This document shows positions 1-9,658 of a DNA stretch of 64,000 nt, piece after piece. A program made the position numbers and the translations under genes. Position 1 is the first letter of the stretch; every line of letters starts with the position of its first letter. Under the pieces are notes generated by a model. That model was not told where the DNA came from. It searched no databases and saw nothing but the letters and a program-made list of their open reading frames with translations. The DNA is from Acanthopleura granulata (lineage: Eukaryota > Mollusca > Polyplacophora > Chitonida > Chitonidae), in assembly GCA_016165875.1 (NCBI GenBank), contig JABBOT010000016.1:3614230-3678229 (forward strand), given 5' to 3'.

Positions 1-1450
1 GGGTAAAAATAATAAAGTCAAAATTCAGCATTTAAATGATGGTGATAGTTTTCTAATTTCACCACGTGATACAGTCAATAAAACAGCTGAAACAATATCT
101 GAGAAATCTTCATCTGAGAATTATTCTCCTGAATTTCAGCGCATTAAAAACCAGGAGGAAAAAAATAAATGGTCGATATTTTTCGACCTCGAAAAGGCCC
201 ACGACACAACATGAAAATATGTTTTTTTCTATGGGTTTAAAAGTCGGTTTACCATTATTCATCTCTGAATTTTTATCTGATTGCCAGTTTAAGGTGCCGG
301 TGGGATCCACTCTGCCTGACTCTCATGAGCAAGAAATGGGTGTACCTATAGCAGCATTCTTTCTCCTACGCTGTTTAGCATCAAAGTAAATAGTCTCTGT
401 AAAACTCTTACAACTGGTACAGAGGTTTCTTTACATGTAGATGATATCTTTATATGCTGCCGTGCTAAAAATATGATCAACAATTAGTGGCCACTGCAGC
501 TTTGTCTCAGTAAAGTCGAGAAATGGGTAGTTACCAACGGTTTTAATGTTTCTACATCTAAAACCGTTGGTATGCATTTTTGCAATAAACGGAAACTTAA
601 TTTGGACCCTGAACTTATATTCTGTGGTGAGCCAGTCAAGATTGTAGGAGAGAAAATAAATTATTAAGAGATTTTTTTTTGGATAGCAAATTATCTTTTA
701 TTCCCGTTATTAAAATGCTTAAAGCTAAATATAAAAAGGCCATCGATATAATGTCGTATACAACACCGACTGGGTAAATTTAAGAATCCGTTAATGTTAG
801 AAATATTAGCCATTCATAGAAAGCTAATTAAAAGAGGTAAAGATATTATATTCTGGTGGATACCAAGTCATATTGGTATCCATGGAAATAGTCGTGGACA
901 GGGAGGCGAAAGCTGAACTTAACAAAGCCACATCTAAGCTTAAATTTCCTTATACTGATTTTAAATCTAATATTCTTTTACACACACGTGGCCTTTGGCA
1001 GGGTGAATGGGACTTGTAGGTCCGCAGCAAACTGCATGCTATTCGCCCTGTCTTTGGTTATAATTCCTATACTCTTGGTATGTCTTGTAGTGACGTAGTA
1101 GTTTTAACAAGTTGCCGTATTGGGCACTCTTGTCTAACACACAATTTTATCCTGGATGGGAGCAGCGCTCCTGAGTGTGCTGGATGTGATACGCAATACG
1201 CATCAAACATATCCTTGTTGACTGTGTACATTTTGCTCATACTCGGCAAGGATTCCACACGGTCAACTCCATATTTTACTTATTTGACAGGGTTGCTGGC
1301 GATGCTGTCATTGATTGCTTAAAATATATAGGCTTATATCCTAATATATAATTCCTTTTACATTATACATAGATATTTCAGGTTTGCATATACATATTAG
1401 AATTTAAAAAATGATTGTGGATTTCAAGTTTTAGCCGAGGATTAGCTATT
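1..1450 (+). pseudogene. LINE copy A, decayed ORF2 and 3'UTR
   Basis: The window opens inside ORF2 of a Nimb/I-like LINE, at the linker between endonuclease and reverse transcriptase. Two large internal deletions are visible when it is compared with the intact copy at 9001. Near 170 the sequence jumps into the catalytic motif A region (a decayed 'FFDLEKAH'). Near 775 it jumps from the RT thumb into RNase H. The VDD of the RT active site is readable near 440, but frameshifts and stops are frequent. ORF2 ends near 1321, followed by about 120 bp of diverged 3'UTR. No clean (ATTC)n tail remains. Divergence is well above that of copies C, D, F, J and L, so this is an older insertion. Confidence 0.9.
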
Positions 1451-1556
1451 TCACGTGGTTTAAAACACTAAATGGTAGAATTGTTTTAATATCCCAACAC
1501 AGTTGGAGGTATATAGAAACTTTTCCGCAGTTTCTTGTCATTTTTATAAGACTTTG
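1451..1556. other. Spacer between LINE copies A and B
   Basis: Short AT-rich stretch with no recognisable gene or repeat. It separates the decayed 3'UTR of copy A from the first base of copy B. Confidence 0.5.
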
Positions 1557-2205
1557 CCCCCGTGGGGTTCGCGGGAGTGAAAAGAATAGGGCCCCAGTTC
1601 TCTAGGCAAGCTTGTCGTACGAGGCGACTAACCTAGGGCTCTCCCGTGTAGTCCCGGTGAATAGAATAGCTCCGCAGCCTCTCCGGGCTTGTCGTACAAA
1701 GCGACTAAAAGGGGCAACCTGTTTACCGTGGGTTGCGACCCGTGTTGGGGTAGGACGGGATCATGGTGGCTGAGGGCGGGTTAATCTTGCGAGATCCTCA
1801 CGCCAAACACTCCACTTCGGCCCTTACTTCTCCAACGACGGGCGGTCGGATGGCCCGCTCCGATCAATCGGCTGGTCACGCCTTGCCTCTGCGTGGTTCC
1901 AAAACTTCTCTATATAAACACTCTTTAGAGAACAAATGATTTTTCTCAAATTTCGTTTGTGGGATTGCGTTTGAGGCGGTGGCTGTAGGGTCACTCAAGT
2001 AGTCCGTGTCTAATGTGCAACCTCCTTCATTGGGTGGGTGATGGAGGAGCTCGGGTGGGGAATGGGGTGTGCATACTAAGGCCATCTATTTGAGTATACC
2101 ATATGTGGAATCCTTGGTGTCTTTCCTGCTGGGTATCCCAGGTTCAGGCATCGCCCTTGTTGGCACTCCGTGATAGGTGGGGAACACGTGGGGTTAATTC
2201 CAAAT
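1557..2205 (+). other. 5'UTR of LINE copy B
   Basis: GC-rich leader containing the two similar roughly 20-nt blocks with core GTCGTAC...GCGACTA found in every copy's leader. The antisense frame on the minus strand at 1876-2085 is still open here. The upstream antisense frame seen in other copies is broken. Confidence 0.9.
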
Positions 2206-3378
2206 TGTTTACCAGGAAAGTTGGCCGACTTTTATTGTTCTCTCAACAAAGAGTGAACAAAAGTCGGCCTCTAAAATACATCCTTTTCTTTTGAAGAGGG
2301 CTTTGGAGGGTGCAGCAGGCACTTTAAAAAATGTTTAAAAGCTGCGATCCGAAGACATTCTTATCAAATGTTTCCAGAAACAATAATCAAACAATTTATT
2401 ATAACTAAAAAAAATTTCCGATATATCTGTTTTTACATCCCCTCACAATACCCTGAACAGTTGTCAGGGAATAATACGTGACAGGGATGGGGATATTTTT
2501 GACATATCTGAAGAGGAAATCTGTACAGAATTAAAACCACACAGTGTTGTCAGAGTGAAACGTTTCACAACAAAAAGAGCTGGCAACATCCTCAAATTAA
2601 ACACATACCTGCTGACATTTAATACCACCTCTCTACCATCATATATCTACATTGGCCCGTATAGGGTTAATGTCGATTTATACATACCTAACCCAATACG
2701 GTGTTTTACTTCCCAAAAACTTGGTCATTGCAAAGGCCAAGGTAAAAATAAACTGGTTTGTTTCAGATGCGGCAGTGAAGGTCATGATGGTTTTGACTGC
2801 AGCAGCACAGTTAAGTGCTGCAATTCCGGCCGCAATCACATGGCCTCCTCTAAGGACTGTTCTCTTTTCATTAAAGAAAAGCAAATAATCACTTTAAAAA
2901 CTAAAAACAACATTTCCTATCAGGAAGCCCGCAAATTGGACTCACTTTCGAGTACGACACCGCAGACTTCGTTTGCCAATGTAGTCAAACGAGCTGCAAC
3001 ATCTGTTGCAACTCAAACTTCATTGACTTGGCCCATTGGAAACGACAAACCTAACCCGATCGCTGTGGAACGTTCAGCTCAACTTGAACGGAACTCCTGC
3101 TCAACCCAGACAATGACAGTACAAGAAATAAAACCAGTAAACAATGCAAAACAAACTGATAAACCTGAACCTCAGCCCTCTAAAAATCATAACGACAAAA
3201 ACAAGTCCAAAAGTACAACTCCAAGTAGTAATATTAAAACCAGTAAACCGAGTGGCCCAACAGAGCGGCTGTCTAAGGCCACTTGAGATCCTGTCCAAAC
3301 ATTTAACAGGTTTGGATCGTTGGAGGACGTTGTCCCTTCAACATCAGATGCGGATGTGATGGATACCCGCACCAGCGA
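2206..3378 (+). pseudogene. Broken ORF1 of copy B
   Basis: Nucleic-acid-binding ORF1 protein of the LINE, decayed. The first 40 or so codons are missing: the leader joins directly to the region encoding 'SWP(A)FIVLST'. A frameshift near 2330 separates the RRM-like part from the longest open piece at 2555-3286. That piece contains the zinc-knuckle block, but the first knuckle has lost two cysteines (CFTS, and GQG for GQC) and the third reads CCNSGRNH. An arginine codon has become TGA at 3284. The C-terminal Ser/Arg tail and the TAATG junction with ORF2 were removed by a deletion near 3410. The linker 'KSKSTTPSSN' places it with copies J and L rather than C, D and F. Confidence 0.9.
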
Positions 3379-3411
3379 GATCTTCCAGCCGATCTCCAAA
3401 TAAGGGTCGTC

Positions 3412-6240
3412 CCCGGCTCCTCTATCTTCATAAATAACAATATTATCCACAGTCCTGTTGCTCTGGATAGAGAGCTTCAGGCTGTGGCCGTTCGTGTCTC
3501 ATTGTCTAAGACAGTCACATTGTGTTCGGTTTATACTCCTCCCAACACTTCTTTGTCAGGTTTACAGTTGCATAAATTGAAAGAACAATTACCTACACCG
3601 TTCATAATAATGGGCGATTTTAATTCCCATAACCCCTTATGGGGAAGTAACAGCATAAATAATAAGGGCAAGGTGGTAGAGGATTTTTTAACCAAGGAGG
3701 AACTGTGTTATTTGAATGATGGTTCTAATCCTCATTTGCATGGGGGTAACGGCATTTATTCTGCTATCGATCTCACTATCATCGATCCATCACTTCTCCT
3801 GGATTTTTCTTGGAGAGTGCATGAGGATCTTTGTGGTAGTGACCATTTTCCTATTATTCTAGACCATGTCAATTCTAATTCTTTAGAACGTGTAGCTAGG
3901 TGGAAGTTCGATAAAGCAGATTCAATGGCATGTGAGATGTTCTGTGAGGCTGATATCACTCCACAGACACTCAATGCAGCAGATGACCCAATATTTAAAT
4001 TTAATCAGCTTATATTACGAGCTGCAGATAGAACTATCCCTAAGACCTCGACCAGTCCACCAAACCGGGTAAGGATCATACTGATCCAAATAATTACCGT
4101 CCCATAGCTCTTACCAATTGCGTCTGTAAGACTATGGAATGGATGATAAATGATAGACTTGTTTGGTTTCTCGAAACCAACAAGTTACTATCTAATATCC
4201 AATGTGGTTTTCGTCAAGGTAGATCCACAGTCGATCACCTTGTTCAACTTGAAAGTTTCATTGGCGATGTTGTTATTAATAATGAACATGTGGTGTCAAT
4301 ACTTTTTGACCTTGAAAAGGCCTACGACACCACGTGGAAATATGGCATTTTAAAAGACCTCGCGGATATGGGCATTAAAGGTCGATTACCTATATTTATA
4401 TCCAAATTTTTATCAAATCGTCAGTTTCAGGTACGGGTGGGGTCCACTCTTTCCGACTCTTATGAGCAGGAGATGGGTGTACCCCAGGGCAGTATCCTTT
4501 CACCCACGCTGTTCAGCATCAAAATTAATAGCTTGGCCCAAACATTAACATCTGGAACCGAGGGTTGTTTATATGTAGATGATTTTCTGATATGCTACCG
4601 GGCGAAAAATATGAATAACATCGAGCGGCAACTGCAGCTTTGTCTCATTAAGATCGAGAAATGGGCAGTTACCAATGGTTTTAGATTTTCTACGTCTAAA
4701 ACCGTCGATATGCATTTCTGTAATAAACGCAAACTTCATCTAGATCCTGAGCTTAAATTTTGTGGTGAACCAGTGAAGATTGTTGGGGAAAATAATTTTT
4801 TAGGAGTTATATTCGATAGTAAACTCTCTTTTATACCTCCCTTAAAAACGCTTAAAGCTAAATGTAGAAAGGCTCTGGATATAATTAAGGTGGTGTCTAG
4901 CACAGATTGGGGTGCTGACCGATCTGTTTTACTTAATTTGTATCGTTCTCTGGTGAGGTCTGAATTGGACTATGGGTCCATCATGTATGGCTCAGTTAGG
5001 AAATCATATCTTAAAATGTTGGATCCAGTCCATCACCAAGGTCTGAGGCTCAGCCTTGGTGCCTTTAGAACCTCATCAGTAGAGAGTTTATACGTAGAGT
5101 CCAATGAGCCTTCTTTACATAACCGACGTATTAAACTCAGCCTTCAATATGCAACAAAGCTTAAAGCTCACCCAACAAACCCTGCCTACGACTGTGTTTT
5201 CAATCCATCATATGTAGACAAATATACTAAATGTCCTAACAAGATCCCTCCGTTCGGTCTTCGTATACGGGACCATGTTGTGGAAGCTAACATCAAGCTA
5301 GAGGAGATAGCTCCGGTATCTTTTCCGGAATCTCCTCCCTGGCTTCTTCCACAACCTAAACTAATATATGCTCTACGCCAACATAATAAATCGAATACAA
5401 TTCCTCTTATAATTCAACAAGCTTTTGTTGAAATTAAGGCTAATTATCCAAATTATAAATTTATGTACACTGACGGGTCAAAGGATGGAGACAGGCTGCG
5501 GCTGTCTTAAAACAGCGGGTCTCTTCTCCTCGTCTTCCGTCTTCATCGTCTATCTTTTCTGCAGAAGTGAGGGCTATACCCCTGGCCTTATCATATGTTT
5601 CCTCTGGGCGTGCCCAGAGGGCAATGATATGCAGTGACTCGTTCTCCTGCCTTTTGGCAATGCAGAATAATAAATTCAAAAACCCGCTTATTCTGCAAAT
5701 TTTAGCCATACATAGGAAATTGATTAAAAGAGGTAGAGATATTATATTCTGTTGGATATCAAGCCATACTGGTATCCATGGAAACAGTCGTGGACAAAGG
5801 CTGCCCTAAATAAATCCGTATCAAAAGTTAAAATCCCTTACACTATTTTTAAATGTAATATTCTTAAGTATATTCGTCGCCTTTGGCAGGATGAAAGGGA
5901 CGTGCAGGTGTGTAATAAACTGCACGCTATTCACCCTGTCATTGGCCATAACTCTTATACACTGGGTATGTCTCGTAGAGACCAAGTGGTTTTAACAAGA
6001 TGCCGTGTTGGGCATTCTCGTCTAACACACAATTTCATCCTGGATGAGAGCAGTGCTCCCGAGTGTGTTGGATGTGATGCTGAATACGGCATCAAACATA
6101 TACTGGTTGACTGTGTGGACTTTGCCCATGTGCGGCAAAAATTCTACACAGTAAACTCCATGTATGATTTGTTTGACAGCATCGCTGGCGACGCTGTCAT
6201 AAAATATTTGAAGGCCATTGGCCTGTATCATAAAATATAA
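3412..6240 (+). pseudogene. Broken ORF2 of copy B (EN-RT-RNase H)
   Basis: The first ~70 codons of the endonuclease, including the WNCRGL and QETHL motifs, are missing. From 3484 the GDFNSHNPLWGS and GSDHFPI motifs are readable. A deletion near 4060 removes the EN-RT linker and shifts frame. The RT frame at 4134-5510 keeps FDLEKAYDTTW, GVPQGSILSP and YVDDF. A small deletion at about 5500 then breaks the RNase H (YTDGSKDGD leads to a stop). Further frames at 5567-5809 and 5752-6240 carry the rest of RNase H and the C-terminal CX2CX7HX4C motif. Non-functional as it stands. Confidence 0.93.
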
Positions 6241-6482
6241 ATTTTATTTTCATACGTACTAGTGATAAAACTTCCTTATTATGCTGGTTTTCGAGTTTTA
6301 GCTGTTTTGGTTTTCTTACCTGATTTTAACCATGTCCGTACGTTTTTGGTTTGTTTTTAATGTTCTCATGTCACCATCGAAAACCTGAACTGTCTCGTGG
6401 TTCCACCTTGTTCTCGCCACGATATGGCTGAGACATTGCCGATGTGGCGTTAAGCCATAATCATTCATTCATTCATTCATTC
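6241..6482 (+). other. 3'UTR and (ATTC)n tail of copy B
   Basis: Conserved LINE 3' end, including TGGCTGAGA...GATGTGGCGTTAAGC just before the tail. The tail is about five CATT units (6462-6482), not poly(A). Confidence 0.93.
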
Positions 6483-6640
6483 TTGACTGTGTGGACTTTG
6501 CCCATGTGCGGCAAAGATTCTACACAGTAAACTCCATATATGATTTGTTTGACAGCATCGCTGGCGACGCTGTCATAAAATATTTGAAGGCCATTGGCCT
6601 GTATCATAAAATATAAATTTTATTCTCCAAAAAAAAAATA
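6483..6640 (+). mobile_element. 5'-truncated LINE 3' fragment between copies B and C
   Basis: Begins abruptly at the ORF2 codons for 'VDCVDFAHVRQRF' and runs through the ORF2 stop into about 20 bp of 3'UTR. It then ends in an A-rich run directly abutting the 5' end of copy C. The 3'UTR start (TTTTATTCTC) resembles that of copy K rather than those of B, C or D. It has no (ATTC)n tail, so its own 3' end is missing or was cut off when copy C arrived. Confidence 0.85.
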
Positions 6641-7298
6641 CCCCCGTGGGGTTCCCGGGAGTGAAAAGAATAGGGCCCCAGTTCTCTAGGCAAGCTTGTC
6701 GTACGAGGCGACTAACCTAGGGCTCTCCCGTGTGGTTCCGGTGAACACAATAGTTCCACAGCCTCCCCGGGCTGGTCGTACAAGGCGACTAAAAGGGGCA
6801 ACCTGTTTGCCGTGGGTTGCGACCCGTGGTGGGGGAGGACGAGATCCTGGTGGCTGAGGGCGGGTTGAACTAGCGAGATCCTCACGCCCAACGCTCCACT
6901 TCGGCCCTTACTTCTCCAACGACGGGCGGTCGGATGGCCCGCTCCGATCAATCGGCTGGTCACGCTTTTCCTCTGCGTGGTCCCAAAACTTCTCTATAAA
7001 AACACTCTATAGAGATCAAATGACTTTTGTCAAATTTCCTTTGTGGGATTGCGTTTGAGGCGGTGGCTGTAGGGTCACTCAAGTAGTCCGTGTCTAATGT
7101 GCAACCTCCTTCATAGGGTGGGTGATGGAGGAGCTCGGGTGGGGAATGGGGTGTTCATATTAAGGCCATCTATTTGAGTATACCCCATGTGGAATCCTTG
7201 GTGTCTTTGCTGCTGGGTATCCCCAGGTTCAGGCATCGCCCTTGTTGGCACTCCGTGGTGGGTGGAGAACACGTGGGGTGGATCACGAATTTTTTACT
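6641..7298 (+). other. 5'UTR of LINE copy C
   Basis: Leader of about 658 bp, GC-rich compared with the ORFs. It carries the duplicated GTCGTAC-containing blocks and, on the minus strand at 6712-6963, the open 83-codon frame seen in other copies. Confidence 0.92.
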
Positions 7299-8660
7299 AT
7301 GAATCGCCTAAACCTTTCAAAGAATGTTCCTAATTTGAGATCGTCGTAACAGCCAATTTCAGGGGCTGATAAAATGAGGAAGCTGGAGGCTTTATCAGAT
7401 TCCATAGACATTCGACAGGAAAGTTGGCCGGCTTTTATTGTTCTCTCAACAAAGAGTGAACAAAAGCCGGCCTCTAAAATACATCCTTTTCTTTTGAAGA
7501 GGGCTTTGGAGGGTGCAGCAGGCACCTTAAAAAACGTTAAAAAGCTGCGATCCGGAGACATTCTAATCGAATGTTTACGGAAACAACAATCAAAAAATTT
7601 ACTATCATTGAAGAAAATTTCCGATATATCTGTTTTTACATCCCCTCACAATACCATGAACAGTTGTCAGGGAATAATACGTGACAGGGATGGGGATATT
7701 TTCGACATATCTGAAGAGGAAATCTGTACAGAATTAAAACCACAGGGTGTTGTCAGAGTGAAACGTTTCACAACAAAAAAAGCTGGCAACATCCTCAAAT
7801 TAAACACATACCTGCTGACATTTAAAAGTACCTCTCTACCATCATATATCTACATTGGCCCGTATAGGGTTAATGTGGATTTATACATACCTAACCCGAC
7901 ACGGTGTTTTACTTGCCGAAAGTTTGGTCATGGCAAAGGCCAATGTAAAAATAAGCTGGTTTGTTTCAGATGCGGCAGTGAAGGTCATGATGGTTTTGAC
8001 TGCAGCAGCACAATTAAGTGCTGCAATTGCGGCCGAGATCACATGGCCTCCTCTAAGGACTGTCCTCTTTTCATTAAAGAAAAACAAATAATCACTTTGA
8101 AAACTAAAAACAACATTTCCTATCAGGAAGCCCGCAAATTGGCCTCACTTTCGAGTACGACACCGCAGACTTCGTTTGCCAATGTAGTCAAGCGAACTGC
8201 AACATCTGTTGCAACTCAAACTTCCTTGACTTGGCCCATTGGAAACGACAAACCTAACCCGATCACTGTGGAACGTCCAGCTCAACCTGAACGGAACTCC
8301 TGCTCAACCCAGACCATCACAGTAGAAGAAATAAAACCAGTAAAGAATACCGGAAAAAATATACCTGAACCTCAGCCTTCTAAAAATCATAACGACAAAA
8401 ACAAATCCAATAACAAAGTTCAAAGTAATATTAAAACCAGTAAACCGAGTGGCCCTACAGAACGTCTGTCTAAGGCCACTCGAGATCCTATCCAAACATT
8501 TAACAGGTTTGGATCGTTGGAGGAAGTCGTCCCTTCAACATTAGATGCGGATGTGATGGATACATCACCCGCACCAGGGAGATCTTCCAGCCGATCTCCA
8601 AGGAAGGGTCGTCCTCGGTCCAAATATAGAGACAAGTCTCCTATACGCCTCCCTCCGTAA
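7299..8660 (+). pseudogene. ORF1 of copy C (nonsense at codon 17)
   Basis: Gag-like ORF1 protein that would coat the LINE RNA. The family start ATG is at 7299, but codon 17 is TAA (7347-7349). An in-frame ATG at 7374 (a lysine codon changed to methionine at codon 26) would give a 428-aa product lacking only the first 25 residues. That product keeps the RRM-like region (WPAFIVL... to IPNPTRCFTC), three zinc knuckles, the Gln/Asn/Lys-rich linker ('NNKVQSN' type) and the Ser/Arg-rich C-terminus. It ends in the TAATG overlap with ORF2. It may therefore still be translatable, though the element is dead through its ORF2. Confidence 0.9.
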
Positions 8661-9000
8661 TGTCTGCATACGACAAAATTATACAGTGGAATTGTCGAGG
8701 TCTTAAGGTTAATTTTATTGAAATAACACAGCTGGTCCAATCAATAAACCCTATTGCCCTTTGTCTTCAGGAAACTCACCTGAAGACATCTGACAAAGAT
8801 AAAATAACTCTCGAAAATTATTTACTTTATAGTACATTTTGTCAGGAAGAAGAGCGAGCAGCTCGCTCATAAATAACAATATTATCCACAGTCCTGTTAC
8901 TCTGGATACAGAGCTTCAGGCTGTGGCCGTTCGTGTCTCATTGTCTAAGACAGTCACTTTGTGTTCGGTTTATATTCCGCCGAACACTTCTTTGTCAGCT
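8660..9000 (+). pseudogene. ORF2 N-terminus of copy C (frameshifted, then split)
   Basis: Starts at the TAATG overlap with ORF1. The endonuclease motifs WNCRGL and QETHL are readable. A net 13-bp deletion/rearrangement near 8850 shifts the frame and gives a stop at 8870-8872. The original frame resumes for about 130 bp and is then cut at 9000 by the insertion of copy D. The deletion presumably arose in copy C independently of the insertion. Confidence 0.92.
8988..9000 (+). repeat. Left target-site duplication of copy D
   Basis: TTCTTTGTCAGCT immediately precedes the first base of copy D. The same 13 bases occur at 14955-14967, right after D. The first three (TTC) are also the end of D's tail, so the unambiguous duplication is 10 bp (TTTGTCAGCT). 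Joining the flanks at this point restores a continuous ORF2 reading in copy C. Confidence 0.93.
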
Positions 9001-9658
9001 CCCCCGTGGGGTTCCCGGGAGTGAAAAGAATAGGGCCCCAGTTCTCTAGGCAAGCTTGTCGTACGAGGCGACTAACCTAGGGCTCTCCCGTGTGGTTCCG
9101 GTGAATAGAATAGTTCCACAGCCTCCCCGGGCTGGTCGTACAAGGCGACTAAAAGGGGCAACCTGTTTGCCGTGGGTTGCGACCCGTGATGGGGGAGGAC
9201 GGGATCCTGGTGGCTGAGGACGGGTTGATCTTGCGAGATCCTCACGCCCAACACTCCACCTCGGCCCTTACTTCTCCAAAGACGGGCAGTCGGATGGCCC
9301 GATGCGATCAATCGGCTGGTCACGCCTTGCCTCTGGGTGGTCCCAAAACTTCTCTATAAAAACACTCTTTAGAGATCAAATGATTTTTCTCAAATTTCGT
9401 TCGTGGGATTGCGTTTGAGGCGGTGGCTGTAGGGTCACTCAAGTAGTCCGTGTCTAATGTGCAACCTCCTTCATAGGGTGGGTGATGGAGGAGCTCGGGT
9501 GGGGAATGAGGTGTGCATATTAAGGCCATCTATTTGAGTATACCCCATGTGGAATCCTTGGTGTCTTTCCTGCTGGGTATCCCCAGGTTCAGGCATCGCC
9601 CTTGTTGGCACTCCCTGGTGGGTGGGGAACACGTGGGGTGAATCCGTGATTAATTAAT
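9001..9658 (+). promoter_or_regulatory. 5'UTR of copy D, presumed internal promoter
   Basis: GC-rich leader of 658 bp in front of AT-rich ORFs. It opens with CCCCCGTGGGGTTCCCGGGA, which contains a hairpin (CCCC-GT-GGGG) and the palindrome TCCCGGGA. A similar roughly 20-nt block occurs at 9055-9074 and 9132-9151; each block can fold as a 5-bp stem around CGT. LINEs of this type carry an internal promoter at the 5' end, so this region is the inferred promoter. No TATA-like or initiator motif can be assigned with confidence. Antisense open frames occur at 9072-9323 and 9320-9529. Confidence 0.7.

Larger units (their letters stand above)
1557..6482 (+). mobile_element. LINE copy B, full 5' end, internally deleted
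   Basis: Starts with the family's canonical 5' end (CCCCCGTGGGG) and ends with a (CATT)n tail at 6462-6482, so both termini are present. Against copy D it lacks the ORF1 N-terminus (about 40 codons near 2205), the ORF1/ORF2 junction (about 250 bp near 3410) and about 650 bp between endonuclease and RT (near 4060). All ORFs are broken. The flanks show no convincing target-site duplication. The next bases after the tail belong to another LINE 3' fragment. Confidence 0.95.
6641..9000 (+). mobile_element. LINE copy C, left part (interrupted by copy D)
   Basis: Canonical 5' end, leader, ORF1 and the first 340 bp of ORF2. It stops at exactly the base where copy D begins. The remainder of the same element resumes at 14958. 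Taken together, C is a full-length element of about 5.95 kb. Confidence 0.95.

Noticed and set aside
15..400. Small frames in copy A as independent genes
   Set aside because: They are decayed LINE ORF2 in several frames, clear from RT motifs and alignment to copy D.
1550..6500. Target-site duplication for copy B based on GACTTTG on both sides
   Set aside because: The right-hand match is part of the next LINE fragment (ORF2 codons VDFA) and lies 12 bases away from the tail.
9001..9060. HDV-like self-cleaving ribozyme at the LINE 5' end
   Set aside because: A 7-bp helix between GGGGTTC and GGGCCCC is possible, but it starts 7 bases inside the element. I could not place the P3 hairpin or the catalytic C region of that fold.
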